Shown here: positions 46,349 to 55,394 of the stretch, in pieces | Numbering within the stretch: the first letter of the stretch is position 1 | Layout: every line of letters starts with the position of its first letter | Assembly: GCF_028656955.1 (NCBI RefSeq) | Contig: NZ_JAMDGY010000020.1 | Location: forward strand, 288,625 to 352,624 | Origin: Pseudomonas fontis | GTDB taxonomy: Bacteria; Pseudomonadota; Gammaproteobacteria; Pseudomonadales; Pseudomonadaceae | Reading direction: 5' to 3' | DNA: 64,000 nt | Translations under genes and position numbers: made by a program | The notes under the pieces: model-generated | What the model was told of the DNA's origin: nothing | Seen by the model: only the letters and a program-made list of their open reading frames with translations | The model's database searches: none

Positions 46349-46864
46349 GTACGCACTCCTCCACTGCCGAAGGGCTTTTTCGCAGAAAAGTGCGTGGGTA
46401 ATCGCGTGCCGTGCGCCTTTCAACGCCCGCCTGAGTGGGAGCACTGCACAACGCTGGGCAAGAAGGACTTCAATGAAATCAACAACCTTGCCGTGCTGTG
46501 CCCCGATGAAGTGACGGTGAGGAGTGGCTTTTGGCTTTTCGCCAATTTTTTGTCGCCAAACTCCGCACCGCCTCCATCCCCTCCGCTACATCCGTGCCCT
46601 ATGCTGCAAAAAAGCTTGAACTTGCTCTGACGCCGGTAAAAAGCGCCCTAGCGCTTATTAACAGGCTGCCTGAGTAGAACAATGTCTTGGATTTCTTAGA
46701 CCGCATAAGTTTTTTTTCGCATAACTCTTATGAAAAAATCTTCTTAGCTTCTCTCATAAATGTTCTTAGCTCTGTTGTTACAAGCCTGAAACGGTTTGAG
46801 CTGCATTTTTCGTCACTTTTTTGACGACAGCGACACTTCATAAGAGATCAGGGAGAAGTACCCC
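46349..46864. promoter_or_regulatory. Divergent promoter region of adhesin and T1SS operon
   Basis: 516 bp without a supported gene. The stretch 46680-46800 is far more AT-rich than the rest of the window and contains three TTCTTAG copies (46693, 46741, 46763), a perfect cataa-ctc-ttatg palindrome (46720-46732) and further CATAA words. It should contain both promoters and perhaps binding sites for a biofilm regulator; I cannot assign which. Confidence 0.6.
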
Positions 46865-48238
46865 ATGCGCGTTTTGACCCCCATCACCAGTGCGATTCTA
46901 TTGGCCATGGCATGTGCCAATGCTCAGGCGATGTCGATTACGGAGGCTGTTCAGAGCGCCGTGGACCAACATCCTGAAATCAATGCCAGCCGCAACAGCC
47001 GGCTTTCCGCTGATGAAGATGTGAACTTTGCCAAGGGCGGCTACTACCCCAGCGTCGACTTGATTGCCGGTTATGGCCGGCAGAAGTCGGACAACACCAA
47101 TACGCGTGGCTTCAACCCCGACGGCACGCGCAACCACAACAAGGAGACCCTGAGCTACACCCAGTCCGAGTTGCGTTTGCGGCAGATGCTGTTTGACGGC
47201 TTCAACACCTCCAATGAGGTCGGCCGTACCGAGGCGGTGGTCAACTCCCGCGCCTACTACACCCAGGCCACTGCCGAGACGGTCGCGTTGCGCGCCATCG
47301 AGGTGTACCTGGAGGTGCTCAAGCGCCGCGAACTGGTGACCCTGGCCAAGAACAACCTGCAGGCGCACCTGCGGGTCAACGACCAGATCGGCCTGCGTAG
47401 CGAACGCGGCGTGGGCAGCAACGCCGACCTGGATCAGTCCAAGGCCCGTCGTGCTCTGGCAGAAAACAACCTGGACACCGCTGAAGTGGACCTGGCCGAT
47501 GCCGAGGCAAACTTCTTCAGCGTCGTCGGCCGCCCGGCCGACGAACTGGAATCGCCAACCACCATCAAGGGCGAAATACCCGCTGACCTGACGGCAGCAC
47601 GCCAGGGCATGCTGGAAAACAACCCCTACCTGAAATCCGCGCAGGCCGACGTGCAGGCGGCCGAGCAACAGTATGAAGTGGCCAAGTCGCCGTTCTATCC
47701 ACGCCTCGATGCAGTGCTGGCCACCGGTGCCAACAACAACATCGCCGGCCAGGTCGGCCACGACAACAACGACTGGCAGGCCGGCGTCGAGCTCAGCTAC
47801 AACCTGTTCCGTGGCGGCAGCGACAAGGCCCGCCTGCAATCGGATGCGCACAAGATCAACCAGGCGATGGACATTCGCAACAACGCCCTGCGCACGATCA
47901 ACGAGAACCTCTCGCTGGCCTGGAACGCCAAGGTCAACGCCAGCAAGCAGATCCCCAGCGCCCGCGAATACGCCGAAACCACCACCCGGGTACGCGCGGC
48001 CTACCAGGACCAGTTCGGTCTCGGCCAACGGACCCTGCTCGACGTGCTCGACAGCGAAAACGAGCTGTACAACGCCAACCGTCGCTACACCGAAGTGCGG
48101 TACACCGAGGAGTTCTCGATGTACCGCGTGCTGGCCAACATGGGTGAGTTGCTGAGCAAGCAACGCATCTCGCTGCCCCCGGAAGCCATCGCCAAGAGCG
48201 AAGTGCGTACCGATGCCAGGTTGCCCGACATGCGTTGA
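46865..48238 (+). CDS. mapE: TolC-family outer-membrane component of the adhesin T1SS
   Basis: 457 residues. A signal peptide (cut near ACANAQA) is followed by the repeated TolC helical/barrel pattern: ITEAVQSAVDQHPEINASRN, LRLRQMLFDGFNTSNEV, RGVGSNADLDQSKARRALA and, in the second half, GVELSYNLFRGGSDKARLQ, then FGLGQRTLLDVLDSENELYN. This is the LapE/AggA agglutination-protein type. It forms the trimeric outer-membrane duct in which the adhesin is thought to be retained. GGGAGAAG precedes the start. First of three T1SS genes, divergent from the adhesin gene. Confidence 0.92.
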   Translation: MRVLTPITSAILLAMACANAQAMSITEAVQSAVDQHPEINASRNSRLSADEDVNFAKGGYYPSVDLIAGYGRQKSDNTNTRGFNPDGTRNHNKETLSYTQSELRLRQMLFDGFNTSNEVGRTEAVVNSRAYYTQATAETVALRAIEVYLEVLKRRELVTLAKNNLQAHLRVNDQIGLRSERGVGSNADLDQSKARRALAENNLDTAEVDLADAEANFFSVVGRPADELESPTTIKGEIPADLTAARQGMLENNPYLKSAQADVQAAEQQYEVAKSPFYPRLDAVLATGANNNIAGQVGHDNNDWQAGVELSYNLFRGGSDKARLQSDAHKINQAMDIRNNALRTINENLSLAWNAKVNASKQIPSAREYAETTTRVRAAYQDQFGLGQRTLLDVLDSENELYNANRRYTEVRYTEEFSMYRVLANMGELLSKQRISLPPEAIAKSEVRTDARLPDMR

Positions 48239-48265
48239 GTGTTTCCGCCGCCCAAGGAGTAGGCC

Positions 48266-50416
48266 ATGACCAGCATGCAACCGGCGAGCTCGGCGGATCC
48301 TCGCCAGAGTTTCGATGATCCGTTACTCGATGGGCTGTTGATTCTCTGCAAGTTGCACGGTTGTACGGTCAGTCGGGCCAGCCTCTGCGCTGGCCTGCCC
48401 CTACCCCAGCAGCGCCTGGACCTTGAGCTGCTGCCACGCGCCGCCGCCCGCGCGGGGCTACAGGCGCGGGTGCTGCGCCGCGAGTTGAGCGCGATTTCGG
48501 CGTTGAACCTGCCGGTGCTGTTGCTGCTGCAGGATGGCCGCTGCGCCGTGCTGCAACGCTGGCAGGACGACCGCGCGCTGATCCTGCCCTGTGAAGCCGA
48601 AGGCGGTGAGCAATGGGTCAGCCGTGAAGAGCTGACCCAGGCCTACAGCGGCCAGGCCCTGTTCGCCCGGCCACGGCATGAACTCGAAGACCTGCGCAGC
48701 CCCTTGATGCCCAGGGTCGACGCCTGGTTTCGCGATACCCTCAAGCTGTCGCGCTGGCTGTACAGCGATGCGATTCTCGCCAGCCTGCTGATCAACCTGC
48801 TCGGGCTGATGGTGCCGCTGTTCGTCATGCAGACCTACGACCGCGTGGTGCCCAACCAGGCCATCTCGACGCTCTGGGTGCTGGCGATCGGCTTGTTCAT
48901 CGGCACCATGTTCGAGCTGACCTTGCGCGTGGTGCGCGCCCATCTGCTTGATCAGGCCGGGAAGAAGACCGACTTGATCCTCTCTGCCACCTTGTTCGAA
49001 AAAATCACCGGCATGTCGATGAAGGCCCGCCCGGCCACGGTCGGCGGCTTTGCCCAGAGCATCCATGACTTCCAGGGCCTGCGCGAGTTCCTGACCGCCG
49101 TCACCCTGACCAGCGTGATCGACCTGCCCTTCGTGGTGCTGATGCTGGTGGTGATCGGCTTGCTCGGCGGCTGGCTGGTGCTGATCCCGCTGATCGCCTT
49201 CCCGGTGACCATCGGCTTTGCCATGCTGATCCAGGCACGCCTGCGCGACACCGTGCAGAAGAGCCTGACCCTCGGCGCCGTGCGCCAGGCCTTGCTGGTG
49301 GAAACCCTCGGCGGCCTGGAAACGCTCAAGGCCTGCAGCGCCGAAAGCGAGCGCCAGTACCAGTGGGAAAGCACCCACGGCGCCCTCACCCGCCTCGATG
49401 TGCACGCGCGCAACCTGTCGGCGCTGGCCACCAACGGCACGCTGTTCATCCAGCAGTTCTGCGGCATGGCGACCATCGTTGCCGGGGTCTACAGCATCAT
49501 CGCCGGCAACCTCAGCGTGGGTGCCCTGGTCGCCAGCTACATGCTCGGCAGCCGGGTGCTGGCACCGCTGGGGCAGATTGCCGGGTTGATTACCCGCTAC
49601 CAGCAGGCGCAGTTGACCATGCGCAGCACCGATGCGTTGATGAGTTTGCCGCAGGAGCGCCAGGTCAACCAGCAACCGCTGGACCACACCCAGCTCAAGG
49701 GCGGCATGGAGGTCAGCCGGGTGACCTTCCGCTACCAGGGCCAGAACGGCCCGGCGTTGAACAACCTGAGCTTCACGGTAAAACCGGGCGAACGGATCGG
49801 CATCATCGGCCGCAGCGGCTCGGGCAAGAGCACCCTGGCGCGGCTGGTGATGGGCTTCTACGAGCCGGACGAGGGGCAGATCCTGCTGGACAACCTCGAC
49901 CTGCGCCAACTGGATATCACCGACCTGCGCCAGCAGATCGGCTACGTGGCCCACGACCTGCCATTGCTGGCCGGCAGCCTGCGCGACAACCTCACCCTGG
50001 GCGCCCGCTACGTCAGCGATGCGCGGATGCTGGAAGTGGCGGAGCTGACCGGCGTCAGCGAGCTGGCCCGCCAGCACCCGCACGGCTTCGACCGGCCGGT
50101 GGGCGAGCGCGGCCAGTTGCTCTCCGGCGGGCAGCGCCAGGCGGTGCTGCTGGCCCGCTCGATGCTCCTTGACCCACCGATCATGGTGCTCGACGAGCCG
50201 ACCAGCCACATGGACAACAGCAGCGAAGACCTGCTGCGCCAGCGCCTGCACATCTGGGTCGAGGGCAAGACCTTGCTGCTGGTCACCCACCGCACCTCTA
50301 TGCTCAGCCTGGTCGACCGGTTGCTGGTGCTGGACAACGGCAAGTTGGTGGCCGACGGGCCGAAGGATGCGGTTATCGATGCACTGCGCAAGGGCCGTGT
50401 CGGCTCGGCGATGTGA
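48266..50416 (+). CDS. mapB: Type I secretion ABC transporter, LapB-like
   Basis: 716 residues, AAGGAG before ATG at 48266. It has an N-terminal C39-like domain (about 15-145) without the Q..DCG catalytic motif (LLILCKLHGCTVSRASLCAG), so it serves for substrate binding, not cleavage; a six-helix membrane domain (about 165-450, LLINLLGLMVPLFVMQTYDR VVPN); and a nucleotide-binding domain with IGRSGSGKSTLA, LLSGGQRQAVLLAR and MVLDEPTSHMD. Export of the adhesin is powered here. The gene lies 27 bp after mapE and ends directly before the HlyD-like gene. Confidence 0.93.
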   Translation: MTSMQPASSADPRQSFDDPLLDGLLILCKLHGCTVSRASLCAGLPLPQQRLDLELLPRAAARAGLQARVLRRELSAISALNLPVLLLLQDGRCAVLQRWQDDRALILPCEAEGGEQWVSREELTQAYSGQALFARPRHELEDLRSPLMPRVDAWFRDTLKLSRWLYSDAILASLLINLLGLMVPLFVMQTYDRVVPNQAISTLWVLAIGLFIGTMFELTLRVVRAHLLDQAGKKTDLILSATLFEKITGMSMKARPATVGGFAQSIHDFQGLREFLTAVTLTSVIDLPFVVLMLVVIGLLGGWLVLIPLIAFPVTIGFAMLIQARLRDTVQKSLTLGAVRQALLVETLGGLETLKACSAESERQYQWESTHGALTRLDVHARNLSALATNGTLFIQQFCGMATIVAGVYSIIAGNLSVGALVASYMLGSRVLAPLGQIAGLITRYQQAQLTMRSTDALMSLPQERQVNQQPLDHTQLKGGMEVSRVTFRYQGQNGPALNNLSFTVKPGERIGIIGRSGSGKSTLARLVMGFYEPDEGQILLDNLDLRQLDITDLRQQIGYVAHDLPLLAGSLRDNLTLGARYVSDARMLEVAELTGVSELARQHPHGFDRPVGERGQLLSGGQRQAVLLARSMLLDPPIMVLDEPTSHMDNSSEDLLRQRLHIWVEGKTLLLVTHRTSMLSLVDRLLVLDNGKLVADGPKDAVIDALRKGRVGSAM

Positions 50417-50427
50417 GGGGGTGCAAC

Positions 50428-51783
50428 ATGTCCGCCAGTTCAGCGCTACGCAGTTATTTCCAGAGTTTCGGCAAGACCGCCGAACGCGACTACATGCCCG
50501 ACCTTGCCAGCGCAACGCTGCAGGACTCGCCAAGGCTGTCGCGGGTGACGGTCTGGGTGGCTGCCGCGCTGTTGCTGGTGGCCCTGCTTTGGGCCAAGTT
50601 CGCGGTGCTTGATGAAGTCACCATGGGCGAAGGCAAGGCCATCCCGTCGAGCAAGGTGCAGGTGATCCAGAACCTTGAGGGCGGCATCGTTACCGAGATA
50701 TTCGTGCGTGAAGGGCAGATGGTGAACAAGGGCGACACCTTGCTGCGCCTGGACGACACGCGTTTTCTGTCGAACAAGGGCGAGAGCGAGGCCGACCGCT
50801 ATGCGCTGACGGCGCAGGTCGAGCGGCTGTCGGCGGAAGCTGACGGCAAGCCGTTCCAGGTGTCCGATGAGGTGCGGGCCAAGGCGCCGCAAGTGGCCGA
50901 AGACGAGATGTCGCTGTACCAGTCGCGCCAACGCCGGCTGAACAGCGAGAAACAGACCCTGAACGAGCAACTGCGGCAGAAGACCCAGGAGTTGGCGGAG
51001 TTTCGCTCCAAGCTCGATCAGTACCGTTCCGGGCTGGCCCTGCTGCAACAGGAACTGAACATGTCGACGCCGCTGGTGGGCACCGGGGCGATTTCACCGG
51101 TGGAGATCTTGCGGCTCAAGCGTAGCGCCGTGGAGGCGCGCGGTTCGATGAACGCCACGGCACTGGCTATCCCCCGGGCGGAAGCGGCAGTGGCGGAGAT
51201 CAGGAGCAAGATCGAGGAGTCCGAGGCAGGCTTTCGCTCGGAGGCGGCCAAGGAACTCAACGAGAAACGCACGGACCTGTCGAAGATCACCGCCAGCAGC
51301 ATTGCCATCGATGACCGGGTGACGCGGACCACGGTGGTGTCGCCGGTGCACGGGATCATCAAGATGCTGAAGGTCAATACCATTGGTGGGGTGGTGCAGC
51401 CGGGCAGTGACCTGGTGGAGATCGTACCGCTGGAGGACAACCTGCTGATCGAAGCCAAGGTGCGCCCGCAGGATGTGGCGTTCCTGCACCCGGGGCAGGC
51501 TGCGATGGTCAAGTTCAGCGCGTATGACTACACGATTTACGGCGGGCTGAAGGCCAAGCTGGAACTGATCGGGGCGGACACAGTGACCGATGACAAAGGC
51601 AATGCGTTCTATCTGATCCAGGTGCGCACCGACAAGAATCACGTGGGCGGGGACAACAAGCCGCTGCTGATCATTCCGGGGATGACGGCGACGGTGGATA
51701 TCATTACCGGGCAGAAGAGCGTGCTGGATTATCTGCTCAAGCCGGTGCTCAAGGCGCGGACCGAGGCGATGCGCGAGCGCTAG
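50428..51783 (+). CDS. mapC: HlyD-family membrane fusion protein of the adhesin T1SS
   Basis: 451 residues from ATG at 50428 (site GAGGGG). A cytoplasmic N-terminus, one membrane helix (about 35-55, VTVWVAAALLLVALLWAKFA), biotinyl-lipoyl half motif QNLEGGIVTEIFVREGQMV with NKGDTLLRLDD, a long coiled coil (about 120-290) and the HlyD C-terminal region (VVSPVHGIIKMLKVNTIGGV, then RPQDVAFLHPGQAAMVKFSA). It joins the ABC transporter to the outer-membrane duct. A GTG at 50413 overlapping the mapB stop is a possible alternative start. Last gene of the operon; a REP pair follows. Confidence 0.93.
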   Translation: MSASSALRSYFQSFGKTAERDYMPDLASATLQDSPRLSRVTVWVAAALLLVALLWAKFAVLDEVTMGEGKAIPSSKVQVIQNLEGGIVTEIFVREGQMVNKGDTLLRLDDTRFLSNKGESEADRYALTAQVERLSAEADGKPFQVSDEVRAKAPQVAEDEMSLYQSRQRRLNSEKQTLNEQLRQKTQELAEFRSKLDQYRSGLALLQQELNMSTPLVGTGAISPVEILRLKRSAVEARGSMNATALAIPRAEAAVAEIRSKIEESEAGFRSEAAKELNEKRTDLSKITASSIAIDDRVTRTTVVSPVHGIIKMLKVNTIGGVVQPGSDLVEIVPLEDNLLIEAKVRPQDVAFLHPGQAAMVKFSAYDYTIYGGLKAKLELIGADTVTDDKGNAFYLIQVRTDKNHVGGDNKPLLIIPGMTATVDIITGQKSVLDYLLKPVLKARTEAMRER

Positions 51784-51808
51784 TTTTTTTGGGGGCTGCT
51801 GTGCAGTC

Positions 51809-51894
51809 CATCGCGGGACGAGCCCGCTCCCACAGGTATTGCACAGTCACCAATACCTGTGGGAAACCTGTGGGAGCGGGCTCGTCCCGCGATA
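51809..51894. repeat. REP pair (inverted), CGCGGG variant
   Basis: Opposed catcgcgggacgagcccgct and agcgggctcgtcccgcgata units, plus a duplicated spacer (ccaatacctgtggga against cacaggtattg). It sits between the convergent mapC and DTW genes. Confidence 0.85.
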
Positions 51895-51897
51895 GCA

Positions 51898-52497
51898 TCA
51901 GCGCAGATGATTGCGCTCAAACACCTCACGCCCCATCGCCGCGATCTGCCCCTCGATCAGTGCCTCGAACGGCTTGAGCAGTTCATCAAACAGCACCGGC
52001 GCCTCCAGCACGTTCAACGCCTGCACCACCGCTTCCAGCGTCGACAAGGCCCCCTCCCCCGGCGCCTTGCGCAGCCGATACCGCGAGGGCAGCACCTCGC
52101 TCAGGGTCACCCGCGGCAACGCCGCCAACAGCGGGTTCACATGCAACAACTTGCGGGCCTTGCGCCAGGTGCCATCCGGCACCACCAGCAACCACGGCAA
52201 CGCTTGCGCCTGGGCCGAATACGCCTGCAACACCTGCGCGTCTTCGCCGGGGAACAGCAACGCCACCCGGTACCCCGGCGTGGCAATCAGCGCCGGCAAA
52301 TCCTCGAACACCTCGCCCACCCGCAACTCGGCATTGCGCAGCCCCAGCGCCGCCAGTTTTGCGGTATTCAAGGCGTGGCCTACCTCGCTCGGATGCTGCA
52401 ACAGCACCACGCGCGTACGGCTATCGAGGGAAGGTATCAGCGGGCAAAGACAATGGGTTTGTGGGCGCAAGCAGCGCTCGCACTGAATTCTGGACAT
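51898..52497 (-). CDS. DTW-domain tRNA-uridine aminocarboxypropyltransferase
   Basis: 199 residues. The N-terminal zinc-type cysteine cluster CERCLRPQTHCLCP and the DTW-domain motif PDGTWRKARKLL are diagnostic of the TapT/TuaA (YfiP) family, which transfers the 3-amino-3-carboxypropyl group of SAM to uridine (acp3U, position 47 in E. coli tRNA). The length is a little short of E. coli TapT (232), but all motifs are present. AGGAG before ATG at 52497. It ends next to a REP pair and is preceded on the same strand by a chemoreceptor gene (80-bp gap). Confidence 0.9.
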   Translation of the reverse strand: MSRIQCERCLRPQTHCLCPLIPSLDSRTRVVLLQHPSEVGHALNTAKLAALGLRNAELRVGEVFEDLPALIATPGYRVALLFPGEDAQVLQAYSAQAQALPWLLVVPDGTWRKARKLLHVNPLLAALPRVTLSEVLPSRYRLRKAPGEGALSTLEAVVQALNVLEAPVLFDELLKPFEALIEGQIAAMGREVFERNHLR

Positions 52498-52577
52498 CGG
52501 GTTCTCCTGAGCGGGCAAAGTGTGCCACAGCAGTCCCCGAAAAAAGACCCACCTCCCTGTGGGCGAGACGAAAAACC

Positions 52578-54143
52578 TTAACGGTTGAAACGTTCAGCCA
52601 GGCTATGCAGGTACTCGGCCATGCGTTCCAGGTCCTGGCTGATCTCGGCGCCTTCTTTGGCCTGGCCCGCCGAGTGATCGCACAACTGCGCAATGCGGGT
52701 GATCTGCTGGTTGATGTCTTCGGCCACATGGCTCTGCTGTTCGGACGCCGTGGCCATCTGCTGGCTCATGCCGGTGATGCGGCTCACCGCCTCGCTGATG
52801 CCGACCAGCGCCGACTGCACCGCCTCGACACTCTGCACGCTGTCACGAGAGATCTGCTCGCCCTTGGTCGCGGTACTCACTGCCCGCTCCGCGCCGGCAC
52901 GCAACGACGCAATGATGTGATGGATCTCCTCGGTCGAAGCCCGCGTACGCTGCGCCAGCGAACGCACCTCATCGGCTACCACGGCAAACCCGCGCCCCTG
53001 CTCCCCGGCCCGCGCCGCCTCGATGGCCGCGTTGAGCGCCAGCAGGTTGGTCTGCTCGGCAATCGAGGTGATCACATCCACCACGCTGCCAATCGACTGG
53101 GTCTGGTCCGCCAGTGCATGCACCGCCTGGCCAATGTCGTTGACCGCCTCGGCCATGCTGCCCATGGCCTGCAGGCTCTGCTGCGCCAGGTTGCTGCCCT
53201 GCTGGGCCAACTGGTCGGCATCGGAGGCGGCATGCGCGGTGTTCTGCACGTTGTGGGTCACCTCCTGGATGGTCGCGGCCATCTGCGCAATCGCCGTGGC
53301 CGACTGATCGGTCTCGCTGCGCTGGCGGTCGAGCATCTGCGCCTGGGCCCCCGACAGGTCGGAAGACTTTGCCGCCCGCGCCTTGACCCCGACCCCGGCA
53401 TCCACCAAGCGCGTCAGTGCCGTCTGCAAGCGCGCCTCCTCACTGATGATCGCCAGGTCCAGTTGCCCCTGCGGGCCCAGGTTGTCGCTGTAGGTGAGCG
53501 CCACCAGCGGGCTGGTAAAGGCTTTCGGGTGTTCGGCCAGGGTGCGCCGGATAACCCGGCTCTGGCGGTTCTCCATCAGGTACCAGGCACTCAACAGGCT
53601 GGCCATCAGCACTCCGAGCGCCGCGTATTGCGGCAACCACAGGTAGCTGGCAACCGACAACGTACCCGCCGCCAGCAACGGCCAGCCATGCTCCAGGACA
53701 TCGCCAATACGGGCCGCCCAGGGGGTGGGTGAGCGCCCGGCGCGCAAGCGCGCGTACAGTGCCGTGGCGCGGCGGATCTGCTCGAGGGTGGGCACCGAGC
53801 GCACCGACTCGTAGCCACTGATGCGCCCATCCTCGTAGACGGCCGTGACATAGGCGCTGACCCAGTAGAAATCACCGTTTTTCGCGCGGTTCTTCACCAC
53901 CCCCATCCACGGCTTTCCCTGCTTGATGGTCTCCCACATATGCCCGAATACGGACGGCGGCATGTCGGGGTGGCGTACCAGATTGTGCGTTTGGCCGACG
54001 AGTTCATCGAAGGTAAACCCGCTGATGGCGACAAAGGCTTCGTTGCAGTAGGTGATGCGGCTATTGAGGTCGGTGGTGGAAATCAGCCGCTGTTCACTGG
54101 GAAAGGTTCTTTCGTGCTCGGTGACGGGCAAATTCATGCGCAT
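52578..54143 (-). CDS. aer: PAS-containing methyl-accepting chemotaxis/aerotaxis receptor (Aer type)
   Basis: 521 residues. An N-terminal PAS domain (about 20-130: [20 protein letters not shown], then [20 protein letters not shown] and [20 protein letters not shown]) of the FAD-binding Aer kind, a short hydrophobic pair (about 160-200) as membrane anchor with no periplasmic domain, and an MCP signalling domain with hairpin tip [20 protein letters not shown]. It would sense redox/oxygen and drive CheA. P. putida has several Aer paralogues; this is one of them, next to the gbu-like cluster. ATG at 54143 has AGGG 8 nt upstream. Confidence 0.92.
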   Translation of the reverse strand: MRMNLPVTEHERTFPSEQRLISTTDLNSRITYCNEAFVAISGFTFDELVGQTHNLVRHPDMPPSVFGHMWETIKQGKPWMGVVKNRAKNGDFYWVSAYVTAVYEDGRISGYESVRSVPTLEQIRRATALYARLRAGRSPTPWAARIGDVLEHGWPLLAAGTLSVASYLWLPQYAALGVLMASLLSAWYLMENRQSRVIRRTLAEHPKAFTSPLVALTYSDNLGPQGQLDLAIISEEARLQTALTRLVDAGVGVKARAAKSSDLSGAQAQMLDRQRSETDQSATAIAQMAATIQEVTHNVQNTAHAASDADQLAQQGSNLAQQSLQAMGSMAEAVNDIGQAVHALADQTQSIGSVVDVITSIAEQTNLLALNAAIEAARAGEQGRGFAVVADEVRSLAQRTRASTEEIHHIIASLRAGAERAVSTATKGEQISRDSVQSVEAVQSALVGISEAVSRITGMSQQMATASEQQSHVAEDINQQITRIAQLCDHSAGQAKEGAEISQDLERMAEYLHSLAERFNR

Positions 54144-54278
54144 CGGGCGATCCCTGCTTGTTAGATGATGGAAAATTTCATCAAAGCAAGAACAGGTTTA
54201 GCAGAGCATTTACGGGGGTGCGGCCGATTTCATCAGAGAATCGCGCAAATTTTGAGCATTTTTTTACGGCGTTTGCGC

Positions 54279-55172
54279 TCACGCTGGCATGAGCTGTGCC
54301 TTGAGCAGGTCACGGAAGGTCTGGATCAAGGGTTCGCGGCTGCGCCCCCGACGCGTGATCATCGAGAACGGCGCCTGATAGCCGAAGGTCGCCGGCGATA
54401 GCACCCGCAAGTCGCCCTTGTCGGCCCAGGCCTGAGCATAGTGCTCCGGCAAATAGCCGATGTAGGCCCCCGAGAGCACCAGGATCAGTTGCGCCTCCAT
54501 GCTTTCCACGGTCGCCGCACTGTGCTTGAAGCCATGCCGGGCCAGCTCCGCCTGGCTCCAGTAACCCCGCCCGACCATGCGCTGCTGGGTGATGACCTGC
54601 TCGGGAATGCGCCGCTCGTTGTACAGCGGGTGGCGGTTGGAGCAGTACAGCCAGTGCTGCTCGCGGTACAGCGGCTGGTAGACCAGGCCACTCATGCGCG
54701 TGGAAAACGCGCCGATGGCCAGGTCCAGGCGATTGTCCTGCACACCCAGCTGCAATTCGTAGGGGCTGGAAACCGACAGGTGCAGGTGCACCGCCGGGTG
54801 TTCCTGGCTGTAGGCACCAATCGCCTCGGCCAGCGGCAAGGCGCGGTCGCCCACGGTGGAGTCGATCACCCCCAGGTTCAAGGTGCCGCGCAGCTCGCCC
54901 TTGAGCGCCGCCGCGTACTGCTCGAAACCGTCCATCTCAGCCAGCAGGCGCAGGGTTTCCTGATGGAACAATTCGCCCTTGCTGGTCAGGCTGAAACCAC
55001 CCCGTCCACGGTGGCACAGCACGATGCCCAAGGCCGCCTCAAGCTGGCTCATGTAGGTGCTGATCGCCGAGGTCGACAGGTTCAGCTCCCGCTGGGCGTT
55101 GGCAAACCCCTGGTGCCGCACCACGCTGACGAAGATGCGCAGCAGTTTCAGGTCAGGCAGGGCTGAGGCCAT
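54279..55172 (-). CDS. LysR-family regulator, probably of the ureohydrolase/symporter genes
   Basis: About 297 residues (from ATG at 55172; a GTG at 55196 would give 305). HTH at the N-terminus (LLRIFVSVVRHQGFANAQRE, LNLSTSAISTYMSQLEAALG) and a periplasmic-binding-like effector domain from about 90. It is divergent from the ureohydrolase gene with 222 bp between, the classic LysR arrangement, so it should control that gene and perhaps the symporter; GbuR or GpuR of P. aeruginosa are the parallels. No ribosome site decides the start. Confidence 0.87.
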   Translation of the reverse strand: MASALPDLKLLRIFVSVVRHQGFANAQRELNLSTSAISTYMSQLEAALGIVLCHRGRGGFSLTSKGELFHQETLRLLAEMDGFEQYAAALKGELRGTLNLGVIDSTVGDRALPLAEAIGAYSQEHPAVHLHLSVSSPYELQLGVQDNRLDLAIGAFSTRMSGLVYQPLYREQHWLYCSNRHPLYNERRIPEQVITQQRMVGRGYWSQAELARHGFKHSAATVESMEAQLILVLSGAYIGYLPEHYAQAWADKGDLRVLSPATFGYQAPFSMITRRGRSREPLIQTFRDLLKAQLMPA

Positions 55173-55394
55173 GGCAGGGGCGTCCAGAAAGATCACGGAG
55201 GCTGGCAGTCTAACCAGATCCCAATGGATAGTTTAGAAAAACCTGAACTAAGTATTTGCCTGTAGCGATTCTTCTTCCCCACTACCTTTTGCAGACTCTG
55301 CCGCAATGCAACTGTTCCACGGTGGTTTTCGGCGTAAAGCCCACACCCGGAACAGATTCCAACAACTAGAACAATCGAGTGATGAGGCCCGACC

